Assembly (NCBI RefSeq): GCF_008692785.1 | Contig: NZ_VXJV01000002.1 | Coordinates: forward strand, 514,470 to 578,469 | Reading direction: 5' to 3' | DNA length: 64,000 bases | From: Salmonella enterica subsp. diarizonae | GTDB lineage: Bacteria > Pseudomonadota > Gammaproteobacteria > Enterobacterales > Enterobacteriaceae | Part shown: positions 42,277 to 52,255 of the stretch, in pieces | Layout: the number at the start of each line of letters is the position of its first letter | Numbering within the stretch: the stretch's first letter is position 1 | Made by a program: the position numbers and the translations under genes | The notes under the pieces: generated by a model | What the model saw: only the letters and a program-made list of their open reading frames with translations | Database searches by the model: none | What the model was told of the DNA's origin: nothing

Positions 42277-43008
42277 TTACTCAATCTGCGCCGTACCGTT
42301 CAGACGGAAGATAATATTGACCACCAGCCCGGAACCCGGCTTGCCTGCTTCATAGTGCCATTTGCGCATCGCATTCTTAACTTCACGCTCAAACATATTG
42401 GCTGGCTGTGCGGACAGAATCTGTACATTCTCCACTCGCCCGGCAGAGGTCACGTCAAACTTCACCTTTACCCGTCCTTCAATGCGTAACGCCTGCGCCC
42501 GCGCCGGATACTGCGGCTGGTTACGGCTCAGAGCGCGAGGTCCGGCCGGCACGCTCACCGCAGGCTTGCTGGTCGCCGACGCGGTGCTGCTTGTTGAGCG
42601 CGCTGGCGTGGTATTTTCAAAGGGTGAGGCTGGACGCGGCGTGGCCGGTTTGACTTCGCGCTTCGGCTGCTCTTCAACCTTTTTCACCGGCTTCGGTTTC
42701 GGCTTGGGTTTTGGCTTAGGTTTGGGTTTCTCAATTACCACGGGCGCTTCTTTAGGCGGTTCAGGGATCGGCTCTGGCTCCGGTTCTGGTTCAACCACCG
42801 GCTCCGGCGGCGGCTGAACCGCCTGGGGCGGCTCCAGGTCGGCGGGTGAAACCATTGTCACCGTGATAGGCTGCGCTGGCGCAGGCAATTCAATAACCTG
42901 ATGTACCGAGGTATAGAGCAAACCTGCCACTACAGCACCATGAATGCCTACGGAAAGTAACGTCGGCCAGGGAAAGCGACGAGGTAAATCAAGGGTCATT
43001 GAAGTCAT
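42277..43008 (-). CDS. tonB: Energy transducer TonB
   Basis: TonB carries proton-motive energy from ExbBD to outer-membrane receptors for siderophores and vitamin B12. The 243-residue protein starts MTSMTLDLPRRFPW, then the membrane anchor with the ExbB-contacting Ser-His (SVGIHGAVVAGLL). A long proline-rich periplasmic spacer has Glu-Pro repeats (EPEPEPEPIPEP) and then Lys-Pro repeats (KPKPKPKPKPKP). The C-terminal domain contains QPQYPARAQAL, the receptor-contact region. ATG 43008 fits the family; the upstream open frame to 43179 covers the promoter and is not coding. Confidence 0.98.
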   Translation of the reverse strand: MTSMTLDLPRRFPWPTLLSVGIHGAVVAGLLYTSVHQVIELPAPAQPITVTMVSPADLEPPQAVQPPPEPVVEPEPEPEPIPEPPKEAPVVIEKPKPKPKPKPKPKPVKKVEEQPKREVKPATPRPASPFENTTPARSTSSTASATSKPAVSVPAGPRALSRNQPQYPARAQALRIEGRVKVKFDVTSAGRVENVQILSAQPANMFEREVKNAMRKWHYEAGKPGSGLVVNIIFRLNGTAQIE

Positions 43009-43046
43009 AATCGTTTCAGTTGAAAAACCAGAGCTGAATTTTAAAT

Positions 43047-43065
43047 GCAAATAGCAATCATATTC
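43047..43065 (-). promoter_or_regulatory. Putative Fur box of tonB
   Basis: Minus-strand GAATATGATTGCTATTTGC lies 39 bases upstream of the tonB start and resembles both the Fur consensus and the known E. coli tonB iron box. Iron repression of tonB is established in the family; the match here is by eye. Confidence 0.6.
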
Positions 43066-43220
43066 AATAAGGCATTGCCGATAGAGGCATTTAAAAGATG
43101 ATATCGTACATAAACACCACAAAATGTGCATGTTTAACAAAGTCGTTATCTTTACATTGCAGTCAAATGCCCTTTCCAATAACGTAATCAGCGACTTTTA
43201 CCGATTAAGGAGCTCTACCC

Positions 43221-43517
43221 GTGCTGTATGTCATTTACGCTCAGGATAATGCCAACTCGCTTGAAAAACGCCTCTCGGTACGGCCAGCGCATCTGGCGCG
43301 CCTGCAACTTCTGCATGATGAAGGGCGATTATTAACTGCCGGACCGATGCCCGCGGTGGACAGCAACGATCCTGGGGTAGCCGGATTTACCGGGTCAACG
43401 GTGATCGCTGAATTTGAATCTTTAGAAGCGGCGCAATCCTGGGCTGATGCGGACCCCTACGTCGCAGCGGGCGTCTATGCGCAGGTTTCGGTCAAACCGT
43501 ATAAGAAGGTTTTTTAA
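43221..43517 (+). CDS. yciI: YciI-family protein
   Basis: A 98-residue alpha-beta barrel dimer of the YciI family ([28 protein letters not shown]). The conserved His-Asp pair is visible in RPAHL and [11 protein letters not shown]. Some relatives act as dehalogenase- or muconolactone-isomerase-like enzymes, but no substrate is known for this one. It is divergent from tonB. AAGGAG precedes the start. Confidence 0.95.
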   Translation: MLYVIYAQDNANSLEKRLSVRPAHLARLQLLHDEGRLLTAGPMPAVDSNDPGVAGFTGSTVIAEFESLEAAQSWADADPYVAAGVYAQVSVKPYKKVF

Positions 43518-43532
43518 AAAGAAGGGTCTGTT

Positions 43533-43557
43533 GGGCACCGCATACGGTGCCCTTTCT
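43533..43557 (+). terminator. yciI terminator
   Basis: GGGCACCG pairs with CGGTGCCC around CATA, followed by TTTCTGG, 15 bases after the yciI stop and just before the convergent yciY stop. Confidence 0.85.
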
Positions 43558-43560
43558 GGC

Positions 43561-43734
43561 TTACACACCGTGAATCGCAAAGAGTAATGAATTACGCTGA
43601 CGATTAAAGATACATTTCCTGATGGTATGGATACGCATATTACGGCGTGATTGCCCTTCAAGCCAACGCGCTTTACGGCGGCCAGCCTGACGTAGCATTC
43701 GCCAGCGCCCCACTTCCGTTCTACTACGCTTCAT
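43561..43734 (-). CDS. yciY: YciY small basic protein
   Basis: A 57-residue, strongly basic protein, MKRSRTEVGRWRMLRQAGRR... ending CIFNRQRNSLLFAIHGV, closely matching E. coli YciY. Thirteen or more Arg and Lys residues in the first 45 suggest nucleic-acid binding, but function is unknown. ATG 43734 is chosen over 43749 by homology. It lies between yciI and clsA, convergent to yciI. Confidence 0.9.
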   Translation of the reverse strand: MKRSRTEVGRWRMLRQAGRRKARWLEGQSRRNMRIHTIRKCIFNRQRNSLLFAIHGV

Positions 43735-43876
43735 GTTTACGACTCTCACTGTAACAGAAGCGCCATTATACCCCCTCGCAGGATGCAGACCAGCGCTTTT
43801 CCCGTGTTTTTATTTGCCATGTGAATCCTGACGCGTAAACTCTTAACAACACGCTTTCTAAAGGATTTTTAAAGTT

Positions 43877-45337
43877 ATGACAACCTTCTACACCGTGGTG
43901 AGTTGGCTGGTCATTTTGGGATACTGGGTTCTCATTGCCGGCGTCACATTACGTATTCTAATGAAACGGCGCGCAGTTCCCTCCGCAATGGCCTGGTTGT
44001 TAATCATCTATATCCTTCCGCTGGTCGGGATCATCGCCTATTTGTCCGTTGGCGAATTGCATTTAGGTAAACGTCGCGCCGAGCGTGCCCGCGCTATGTG
44101 GCCGTCTACCGCCAAATGGCTCAATGACCTCAAAGCCTGCAAACACATTTTCGCGCAAGAAAACAGTAGCGTCGCATCGTCCTTGTTTAAGCTGTGCGAA
44201 CGACGTCAGGGGATTGCGGGCGTCAAAGGCAACCAGTTGCAATTGCTTACCGACTCCGATGATGTCATGCAGGCGCTTATTCGCGATATCCAACTGGCGC
44301 GGCATAATATCGAAATGGTGTTTTACATCTGGCAACCAGGCGGCATGGCGGATCAGGTCGCTGAATCGTTAATGGCCGCCGCCCGCCGCGGCATCCACTG
44401 CCGGCTTATGCTGGATTCCGCGGGTAGCGTCGCTTTCTTCCGCAGCCCCTGGGCGGCCATGATGCGTAACGCTGGCATTGAAGTCGTAGAAGCGCTGAAG
44501 GTGAATCTGATGCGCGTCTTTTTACGCCGTATGGATCTTCGCCAGCACCGTAAAATGGTGATGATTGACAATTACATCGCCTATACCGGCAGTATGAATA
44601 TGGTAGACCCGCGTTTTTTCAAACAGGATGCTGGCGTTGGGCAATGGGTTGATTTGATGGCGCGGATGGAGGGCCCCGTCGCGACAGCAATGGGGATAGT
44701 TTACTCCTGCGATTGGGAGATCGAGACGGGTAAACGCATTCTGCCTCCCCCGCCGGATGTGAATATTATGCCGTTTGAGCAGGCCAGCGGGCATACCATT
44801 CATACCATTGCCTCCGGTCCTGGCTTTCCGGAAGATCTCATTCACCAGGCATTATTAACCGCCACCTATGCCGCGCGTGAATATTTAATTATGACCACGC
44901 CATACTTCGTCCCCAGCGACGATCTGCTGCATGCCATTTGCACCGCCGCGCAGCGTGGCGTGGACGTAAGTATTATCCTGCCCCGTAAAAATGATTCACT
45001 GCTCGTCGGCTGGGCCAGTCGCGCCTTTTTCAGCGAGTTACTGGCGGCGGGCGTGAAAATCTATCAGTTCGAAGGCGGACTGTTGCATACCAAAAGCGTG
45101 CTGGTCGATGGCGAACTGAGCCTGGTCGGTACCGTGAATCTCGACATGCGTAGCCTGTGGCTTAATTTCGAGATTACGCTGGTCATTGATGATACGGGTT
45201 TCGGCGCCGATCTGGCTGCGGTGCAGGACGATTATATTTCGCGCTCCCGCCTGTTAGATGCGCGTTTGTGGGTAAAACGTCCGCTATGGCAGCGGATTAC
45301 CGAGCGATTGTTTTACTTCTTTAGTCCATTGCTGTAA
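43877..45337 (+). CDS. clsA: Cardiolipin synthase A
   Basis: ClsA condenses two phosphatidylglycerols to cardiolipin and glycerol in the inner membrane. The 486-residue product has two N-terminal membrane helices ([17 protein letters not shown] and [20 protein letters not shown]) and two phospholipase-D HKD motifs: [18 protein letters not shown] near residue 224 and [18 protein letters not shown] near residue 404. AAAGGA precedes ATG. yciU follows within 34 bases. Confidence 0.97.
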
Positions 45338-45700
<363 letters not shown>

Positions 45701-45707
45701 GCGGTTC

Positions 45708-45740
45708 AGGCCGGATGGCGTCTGATTGCGCCCTCCGGCA
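45708..45740. repeat. REP element between yciU and the K+ channel gene
   Basis: GGCCGGATGGCG ... CGCCCTCCGGCA forms a REP-type palindrome between convergent genes. Confidence 0.75.
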
Positions 45741-45747
45741 AGCGTAC

Positions 45748-46584
45748 TTAATCCGGTAGCTTACTGCCGCATCGGTTACAATATTGCGCGCTATGTTCAT
45801 GCTGGCTTTGCTGGCACTGCGGACATTTTCGCTGCCAGTGACGTTTCTGAAACGCGCTGCTCATGTGCGTGGTAATCAGTCCTGTAGGAATCGCAATCAC
45901 CGAATAACCAATCAAAATAAGCACCGACGCGACAATACGTCCCAGCGGCGTATGCGGCGTAATATCACCATACCCCACGGTTGTGACTGTCACTATCGCC
46001 CAATACACCGAGGCATTAAGCGTCGTGAAGCCATATTTCGGTCCCTCAATAAGATACATCAGGGCACCGAAAATAATCATCACGATCGCAATAAATGAAT
46101 AGAACAGAATAAGCTGATGACGCGCGCTAATAATGGCGCTCCAGAATACCCGCAGGGATGGCATAAAGCGTAGGAGTTTAAGAATGCGCAGCACGCGAAT
46201 CGCTCGCATAGCGCGCCAGGCAAACATATAGTTCAGGCTAATTTCCGGCCACAGCCACATGACGTACAGCGGCAAAATCGTCACCAGATCAATAAATCCC
46301 CAGAAACTAAAAACGTATTGTGCCGGGGCGGGCCAGCTAAACAGTCTGAGCAAGTATTCGCCGGTAAAGATCAGGGTAATACAGAGCTCCAGCCAGACAA
46401 AAATATGCCATTCATCAAATGTCAGGTGATATTCCGTTCCTACGCCGGATTCAACAAAAATGACCAGTACGCTAAGCAGCGCAAACAGCGCGCATACCCC
46501 TTCAAAACGGCGGCCTGAGCGCGTAGTCAGATCGAACAGATTATGATAAAGACGACGGCGAACCGACGACAAAGAAAGTGACAC
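45748..46584 (-). CDS. Kv-type voltage-gated potassium channel with C-terminal zinc-ribbon-like motif
   Basis: A 278-residue protein with six predicted membrane helices. The fourth has regularly spaced arginines (RAMRAIRVLRILKLLRF, residues 124-140), the voltage-sensor pattern, and the pore has the selectivity filter TVGYGD at 202-207. The short cytoplasmic tail carries CPQC (254-257) and CNRC (269-272), a possible zinc ribbon. E. coli K-12 kch, which lies near clsA, encodes a longer channel with an RCK domain; this one lacks RCK and is not an orthologue. It lies convergent to yciU and upstream of oppF on the same strand, separated by a terminator. Confidence 0.88.
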   Translation of the reverse strand: MSLSLSSVRRRLYHNLFDLTTRSGRRFEGVCALFALLSVLVIFVESGVGTEYHLTFDEWHIFVWLELCITLIFTGEYLLRLFSWPAPAQYVFSFWGFIDLVTILPLYVMWLWPEISLNYMFAWRAMRAIRVLRILKLLRFMPSLRVFWSAIISARHQLILFYSFIAIVMIIFGALMYLIEGPKYGFTTLNASVYWAIVTVTTVGYGDITPHTPLGRIVASVLILIGYSVIAIPTGLITTHMSSAFQKRHWQRKCPQCQQSQHEHSAQYCNRCGSKLPD

Positions 46585-46594
46585 GGTAACCTCA

Positions 46595-46627
46595 CCTAAA
46601 AGAAGGGCTGACGAATTGTCAGCCCTT
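46595..46627 (-). terminator. opp operon terminator
   Basis: AAGGGCTGAC pairs with GTCAGCCCTT around five bases. It lies five bases beyond the oppF stop (46632), and the minus strand continues TCTTTT, fitting termination of oppABCDF before the channel gene. Confidence 0.88.
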
Positions 46628-46631
46628 GCGA

Positions 46632-47636
46632 TTATAACGGGTCTACTTTAAGGCAGGAAACGGCATGGCGAAAACTCCCTTCCAGCACCGGTCGCGTTTG
46701 CGCACATTCTGGTCCGGCTAGCGGACAGCGTGTACGGAACACGCAGCCGGAAGGCGGGTTAATGGGCGAAGGTAATTCGCCCTCCAGCAATTGTATCTTC
46801 TTATTTCGCTCCAGATCGGGATCGGGAATCGGTACCGCCGACATCAGCGCTTTGGTATAAGGATGTAGTGGATTATGGTACACCTCATCATAGGTGCCCA
46901 ATTCTACCGCATGACCGAGATACATCACCAATACACGATCGGATATGTGCTTTACGACCGCCAGATCGTGCGCAATAAAAATCAACGACAGCCCCATCTC
47001 TCGCTGTAACTGCTGGAGCAAATTCACCACCTGCGCCTGAATAGAAACGTCCAGCGCCGACACCGGCTCATCGCAAATAATGAGCTTAGGTTCCAGGATC
47101 AACGCCCGGGCGATACCGATGCGCTGGCACTGCCCCCCGGAAAACTCATGGGGATAACGGTTGATGAGATTCGGCAGGAGCCCCACTTTCAGCATCATGG
47201 CTTTCACGCGGTCACGCACGTCCTGGCGCGAAAGCTTAGGATGATAAGTGCGCAGCGGTTCAGCGATAATTTCGCCAATCGTCATTCGCGGGTTAAGTGA
47301 CGCCAGCGGGTCCTGGAAAATCATCTGGATATCGCTGCGCACCGCGCGCCACTCATCCGCTCTCATGCCCAGCAGATCTTTCCCCAGCCAGGCGACTTTA
47401 CCGTCTGTCGCTTTCACCAGACCAATAATGGCACGCGCAAACGTCGATTTACCGCAGCCGGATTCGCCCACCACGCCCAGCGTTTCGCCTTCATACAGAC
47501 GTAGCGTAACGCCATCCACCGCTTTCAGGGTTTTCGGCGGTTGCCAGAACCATTGCTTTCCTTCTTTGATATCGAAATGTACTTTCAGATCGGCGATTTC
47601 GAGGAGGACTTTACGTTGTTCAATCACAGCACTCAT
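46632..47636 (-). CDS. oppF: Oligopeptide ABC transporter ATPase OppF
   Basis: One of two ATPases powering oligopeptide uptake. The 334-residue product has Walker A GESGCGKST near residue 58, signature FSGGQCQRIGIARAL, Walker B LIICDEPVSALD and the C-terminal oligopeptide/dipeptide extension with cysteines typical of an iron-sulfur-binding OppDF tail (CVFRTRCPLAGPEC). It overlaps oppD by four bases. Confidence 0.97.
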   Translation of the reverse strand: MSAVIEQRKVLLEIADLKVHFDIKEGKQWFWQPPKTLKAVDGVTLRLYEGETLGVVGESGCGKSTFARAIIGLVKATDGKVAWLGKDLLGMRADEWRAVRSDIQMIFQDPLASLNPRMTIGEIIAEPLRTYHPKLSRQDVRDRVKAMMLKVGLLPNLINRYPHEFSGGQCQRIGIARALILEPKLIICDEPVSALDVSIQAQVVNLLQQLQREMGLSLIFIAHDLAVVKHISDRVLVMYLGHAVELGTYDEVYHNPLHPYTKALMSAVPIPDPDLERNKKIQLLEGELPSPINPPSGCVFRTRCPLAGPECAQTRPVLEGSFRHAVSCLKVDPL

Positions 47637-48646
47637 AGCAGTTCCTCCACCGGTTTAAAACAGGCGCGCAACCGACCAGGACTGAACGCTTCAAGTGGCG
47701 GCGCATTATTGCAGATCTCCATCGCATGAGGACAACGCGGCTGGAACGGACAACCTTTAGGCAAACGCAATAAATTGGGAGGGTTGCCCGGAATCGTCAA
47801 CATTTCCTCCCCTTCGCCATCCAGACGCGGCACCGCATTAAGCAGGCCGATCGAATACGGATGAACGGGCTGATAAAAGACATCGCGCGCCTTACCGTAT
47901 TCCATTGTACGCCCGGCATACATCACCAGGACCTTATCGCAAATGCCTGCGACCACGCCCAGATCATGGGTAATCATGATAATGGCGGTATTAAATTCGC
48001 GCTTTAGCTCATTAAGCAAGGTCATAATCTGCGCCTGCACGGTAACATCAAGCGCGGTGGTAGGCTCATCGGCAATAAGCAGTTTCGGCCTGCACAACAG
48101 CGCCATCGCAATCATCACACGTTGACGCATTCCGCCGGAAAATTCGTGCGGGTACATTTTCATCCGTTTGCGCGCTTCCGGCATTTTTACGGCATCCAAC
48201 ATTCTGACGGACTCTTCAAAAGCTTCCGCTTTGCTCATCCCTTTATGCAGCATCAGGACTTCCATTAACTGCTCCCCAACGCGCATATAAGGATTTAGCG
48301 AGGTCATCGGGTCCTGAAAAATCATCGAAATCTGTTCCGCGCGCAACGTATTCAGTTCGCGTTCAGGTAGATTAAGAATTTCACGTCCGTTGAAGGTCGC
48401 AGAACCGCCGATTCGGCCATTAGTCGCCAGCAATCCCATTAATGCGAACGCAGTTTGCGATTTCCCCGATCCAGACTCGCCAACAATGCCTAACGTTTCT
48501 CCGGCGTGAAGCGTAAAGTTCAGATCGTTGACCGCCGTTACATCGCCATCAGGCGTGGTGAACGTGACACGAAGATCGTTTACCTCCAGCAGTACATTCG
48601 CCGGTTGCTGCGCCTGAGTCACGCTTGCAGTTTCTGATAAGCTCAT
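47633..48646 (-). CDS. oppD: Oligopeptide ABC transporter ATPase OppD
   Basis: A 337-residue ATPase pairing with OppF. Walker A is GESGSGKSQ, signature FSGGMRQRVMIAMAL, Walker B LLIADEPTTALD, and the C-terminal tail has CPFQPRCPHAMEIC. The stop overlaps the oppF start (ATGA) and the start lies 11 bases after oppC. Start ATG 48646 gives MSLSETASVTQAQQ; a slightly later start is possible. Confidence 0.97.
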   Translation of the reverse strand: MSLSETASVTQAQQPANVLLEVNDLRVTFTTPDGDVTAVNDLNFTLHAGETLGIVGESGSGKSQTAFALMGLLATNGRIGGSATFNGREILNLPERELNTLRAEQISMIFQDPMTSLNPYMRVGEQLMEVLMLHKGMSKAEAFEESVRMLDAVKMPEARKRMKMYPHEFSGGMRQRVMIAMALLCRPKLLIADEPTTALDVTVQAQIMTLLNELKREFNTAIIMITHDLGVVAGICDKVLVMYAGRTMEYGKARDVFYQPVHPYSIGLLNAVPRLDGEGEEMLTIPGNPPNLLRLPKGCPFQPRCPHAMEICNNAPPLEAFSPGRLRACFKPVEELL

Positions 48647-48657
48647 GGCTGTACTCC

Positions 48658-49566
48658 TTAACGATCTTTCGGGTCGAGGGCATCACGCAGGCCATCGCCA
48701 ATAAAGTTAAAACAGAATAACGTCACCACGAGAAAGCCAGCCGGAAACAGCAGCAGCCACGGTGAGACTTCCATTGAATTCGCGCCATCGCTCAACAACG
48801 CTCCCCAACTACTTAACGGCTCCTGCGTCCCAAGCCCCAGGAAACTGAGGAAAGACTCAAACAGAATCATGCTGGGTACCAGCAACGACGCATACACTAC
48901 CACTACGCCCAGGACGTTAGGCACAATATGGCGGATCACAATGCTGGCGGTCGACACACCGCCAACCTGCGCGGCTTCGATGAACTCTTTACGTTTAAGA
49001 CTTAGGGTTTGACCACGCACGATACGCGCCATATCAAGCCAGGAGACCATGCCGATGGCGACGAAAATCAACAGAATGTTCTGTCCAAAGAACGTCACCA
49101 GCAAAATAACAAAGAACATAAACGGGAACGAGTTGAGGATCTCCAGCAGACGCATCATCACGGAATCAATTTTGCCGCCCAGATACCCGGACAGCGAGCC
49201 ATACAGCGTTCCGACAATGACCGCCACCAGCGCGGCGGCAATACCGACCATCAATGAGATACGCCCGCCGATGGCAACGCGTACCAGCAGATCGCGCCCG
49301 GAAGAGTCAGTGCCGAAATAGTGGCCGGACGCCATATCCGGCGCGCTGGACATCATGCCCCAGTCGGTATCGAAATAGGTAAATTGCGACAGCATAGGCG
49401 CCACTGTCACGAATAAGGCAATCAGGAACAGGACAATAAGACTGGCCACCGCCGCGCGGTTATGCATAAAGCGTCGGCGGGCATCCTGCCAAAGGCTACG
49501 GCCTTCCACCTCCAGCTTTTCACTGAAATTTTCCAGCGTCTCGCTGTTTTTCTTACTTAACATCAT
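48658..49566 (-). CDS. oppC: Oligopeptide ABC transporter permease OppC
   Basis: A 302-residue inner-membrane permease with about six helices after a cytoplasmic N-terminus (MMLSKKNSETLENFSEKLEV). The EAA-type loop that contacts the ATPases is visible as KEFIEAAQVGGVSTASIVIRH near residue 192. It pairs with OppB to form the channel. Spacing of 14 bases to oppB fits one operon. Confidence 0.97.
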   Translation of the reverse strand: MMLSKKNSETLENFSEKLEVEGRSLWQDARRRFMHNRAAVASLIVLFLIALFVTVAPMLSQFTYFDTDWGMMSSAPDMASGHYFGTDSSGRDLLVRVAIGGRISLMVGIAAALVAVIVGTLYGSLSGYLGGKIDSVMMRLLEILNSFPFMFFVILLVTFFGQNILLIFVAIGMVSWLDMARIVRGQTLSLKRKEFIEAAQVGGVSTASIVIRHIVPNVLGVVVVYASLLVPSMILFESFLSFLGLGTQEPLSSWGALLSDGANSMEVSPWLLLFPAGFLVVTLFCFNFIGDGLRDALDPKDR

Positions 49567-49580
49567 CGCGAGCTCCAGTA

Positions 49581-50501
49581 TCAGTAGCGAATTTTCGGGT
49601 CGATAACGGCATAGAGCACATCGACAATGGCGTTAAACAATATGGTCAGCGCCCCGACTAAAATGGTCAAACTTAACACCAGCGAGTAATCGCGGTTGAG
49701 CGCGCCATTAACGAAAAGCTGCCCAATGCCCGGTAAGCCATAAATAGTTTCAATCACCATTGAGCCGGTAATAATGCCGACAAAGGCTGGCCCCATATAG
49801 GATAAAACCGGCAGCAGCGCAGGTTTTAACGCATGGCGGAAGATGATTCTGCGCATCGGTAATCCTTTTGCCCGCGCGGTACGAATAAAGTTCGAATGCA
49901 GAACTTCAATCATTGAGCCGCGCGTAATACGAGCGATGCTGGCAATATAGGCCAGTGAAAGCGCGACCATAGGCAGGATCATAAATTTTAACGCCCCGCC
50001 GTTCCAGCCGCCGCCAGGCAGCCATTGCAAGGTTATCGCAAAGACCATCACCAGTAACGGCGCCACCACAAAACTGGGGATAACGACGCCGGTCATGGCA
50101 AATCCCATGACCGTATAATCCCATCGCGTATTTTGCTTTAGCGCGGCAATCACGCCAGCGCTGACGCCAATAATGACCGCCAGCAAAAAAGCGGCGGCGC
50201 CAAGTTTCGCCGAAACGGGGAAACTGGCGGCAACCAGATCGTTGACCGTGTAATCTTTGTATTTAAATGAGGGTCCAAAATCGCCATGCGCCAACTGTTT
50301 CAAATAGCTGAAGTACTGCGTCATGATGGGATCGTTCAGATGATATTTTGCTTCAATATTGGCCAGTACTTCCGGTGGCAATGCGCGCTCGCCGGTAAAA
50401 GGACTGCCCGGCGCGAGGCGCATCATAAAGAAAGAGATGGTAATAAGAATAAATAGCGTCGGAATCGCTTCCAGACAGCGGCGTAAAATAAATTTCAACA
50501 T
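49581..50501 (-). CDS. oppB: Oligopeptide ABC transporter permease OppB
   Basis: A 306-residue permease starting MLKFILRRCLEAIPTLFILI, with six helices and the EAA loop FIRTARAKGLPMRRIIFRHA near residue 214. The open frame reaches back to 50624, over the oppA-oppB spacer, but ATG 50501 gives the conserved N-terminus. The 122-base spacer after oppA is usual; oppA is expressed in excess of the downstream genes. Confidence 0.97.
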   Translation of the reverse strand: MLKFILRRCLEAIPTLFILITISFFMMRLAPGSPFTGERALPPEVLANIEAKYHLNDPIMTQYFSYLKQLAHGDFGPSFKYKDYTVNDLVAASFPVSAKLGAAAFLLAVIIGVSAGVIAALKQNTRWDYTVMGFAMTGVVIPSFVVAPLLVMVFAITLQWLPGGGWNGGALKFMILPMVALSLAYIASIARITRGSMIEVLHSNFIRTARAKGLPMRRIIFRHALKPALLPVLSYMGPAFVGIITGSMVIETIYGLPGIGQLFVNGALNRDYSLVLSLTILVGALTILFNAIVDVLYAVIDPKIRY

Positions 50502-50623
50502 TGCCCGTACCTTCTGGCGTGTGCCTTTACTTCCCGGGCGTGACAAACAGGTCCGCCAGGGAAAGTTATAGTGCGATGAAAAAAGACACCATGGGACAAC
50601 CACTGTTGTCCCATGTCTTGCCA

Positions 50624-52255
50624 TTAATGTTTGATAATATATAAATTTTTCACATAGATATTATCCAGCGGGTCTTTACCGGTATACCCGCCCACCCAGG
50701 GTTTCACCAGGCGCGCGTTAACGTAGTAATACACCGGCACAATGGCGGAGTCTTTATCTAACTGCTGCTCCGCTTTAGCGTACAGTTCACTGCGCGTCGC
50801 GTCGTCCGTCACCTTCAGCGTGTCGGCAATCAGCTTGTCAAACGCAGGGCTCTTGTAATGCGCAGTATTGTTTGAACTGTCGGATAACATGGTGTTGAGG
50901 AATGAGGTCGGTTCATTATAATCTGCGCACCACCCGGCTCTCGCAACATCAAACGTGCCCTGATGCCGGGTGTCCAGGAAGGTTTTCCATTCCTGATTCT
51001 CCAGCTTCACATTGGCGCCCAGATTTTTCTTCCAGATAGACGCCACGGCAATCGCCAGTTTTTTATGCAGATCGGAGGTATTATACAGCAGGTCGAATGT
51101 TAAGGGCTTATCCGCCGTAAAGCCGGCTTCAGCCAACAATTTCTTCGCTTCTTCGTTACGTTTTTCCTGGGACCATTTGAACCACTCAGGCTCTACCAGT
51201 TTCGCGCCATCGGTATACGGCGGCGTGTAGCTATAAGCGGGTAAATCGCCCTGATTTTTAACCTTATTAACAATAATATCGCGATCTAACGCCAGTTTCA
51301 GCGCGGTACGCACGCGGACATCGTTAAACGGCGCTTTTTGGTTATTAATTTCGTAATAATAGGTACACAAATAAGGGTCTACACGGACTTCATTCGGGAT
51401 CTCTTTTTTCAGTTTCTGGAATAACTCGATCGGCATGTTGTTATAAGTCATGTCGATCTCGCCGCTGCGATAGCGGTTCACATCCGTCACTTCCGAAGAG
51501 ATAGGCAAATAAGTCACCTGATTGATGACAGTTTTGTCGTTATCCCAGTATTGCGGGTTACGTTCCAGCACGATACGTTCGTTCACTACCCAGTTTTTTA
51601 ACTTATAGGCACCGTTGGTGACAATATTGGCTGGTTGCGTCCATTTATCCCCAAATTTTTCGACCGCTGATTTTGGTACAGGAGACACTGAAGGGTGAAC
51701 CAACAATTTGTAGAAATAAGGCACCGGCTCACTTAAGGTCACTTCAAAGGTGTGATCATCAAGCGCTTTTACCCCCAGATCGGTGGCGGGTTTTTTACCG
51801 GCGATAATATCATCAATATTAGCAATATGACCGTATTGCAGATAGCTGGCGTACGGCGATGCCGTATTAGGATCGGCCAGGCGTTGCCAGCTATAAACAA
51901 AATCATGGGCGGTGACGGGCGTACCGTCTGACCATTTCGCATTTTTACGCAGATGGAATGTCCAGACTTTAAAATCCTTATTTTCCCATTTTTCCGCAAC
52001 GCCCGGTGAAGGATGTCCCTCTACATCGCTAATTAATAAGCCTTCGAAGAGGTCACGGTTGACGTTCGATTCCGGCACGCCTTCAATTTTATGCGGGTCG
52101 AGAGACTGCACTTCCGAGCCATTATTACGTACCAACGTTTGCTTGTCGGCTAACTGAACGCCGGCGGGCACGTCTGCCGCAGTCGCGGCGCTGGCGGCGA
52201 TGAGCGCAGTGAGTATTCCCGCTGCAATCAAACTTTTTTTCGTGATGTTAGACAT
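50624..52255 (-). CDS. oppA: Periplasmic oligopeptide-binding protein OppA
   Basis: OppA captures peptides of two to five residues with little side-chain specificity and delivers them to OppBC. The 543-residue precursor starts MSNITKKSLIAAGILTALIA with a signal peptide cut at ATA-ADVPAG. The SBP_bac_5 fold is clear (KWSDGTPVTAHDFVYSWQRL, YEINNQKAPFNDVRVRTAL, AGWCADYNEPTSFLNTML). ATG 52255 is fixed by homology; upstream open sequence is leader. The CA-rich bases just before the start (ACAAACACA) match the kind of site bound by GcvB RNA in this gene. Confidence 0.98.
   Translation of the reverse strand: MSNITKKSLIAAGILTALIAASAATAADVPAGVQLADKQTLVRNNGSEVQSLDPHKIEGVPESNVNRDLFEGLLISDVEGHPSPGVAEKWENKDFKVWTFHLRKNAKWSDGTPVTAHDFVYSWQRLADPNTASPYASYLQYGHIANIDDIIAGKKPATDLGVKALDDHTFEVTLSEPVPYFYKLLVHPSVSPVPKSAVEKFGDKWTQPANIVTNGAYKLKNWVVNERIVLERNPQYWDNDKTVINQVTYLPISSEVTDVNRYRSGEIDMTYNNMPIELFQKLKKEIPNEVRVDPYLCTYYYEINNQKAPFNDVRVRTALKLALDRDIIVNKVKNQGDLPAYSYTPPYTDGAKLVEPEWFKWSQEKRNEEAKKLLAEAGFTADKPLTFDLLYNTSDLHKKLAIAVASIWKKNLGANVKLENQEWKTFLDTRHQGTFDVARAGWCADYNEPTSFLNTMLSDSSNNTAHYKSPAFDKLIADTLKVTDDATRSELYAKAEQQLDKDSAIVPVYYYVNARLVKPWVGGYTGKDPLDNIYVKNLYIIKH

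Noticed and set aside
43009..43179. Upstream N-terminal extension of tonB
   Set aside because: It runs through the Fur box and promoter, and TonB starts MTSMTLDL in this family.
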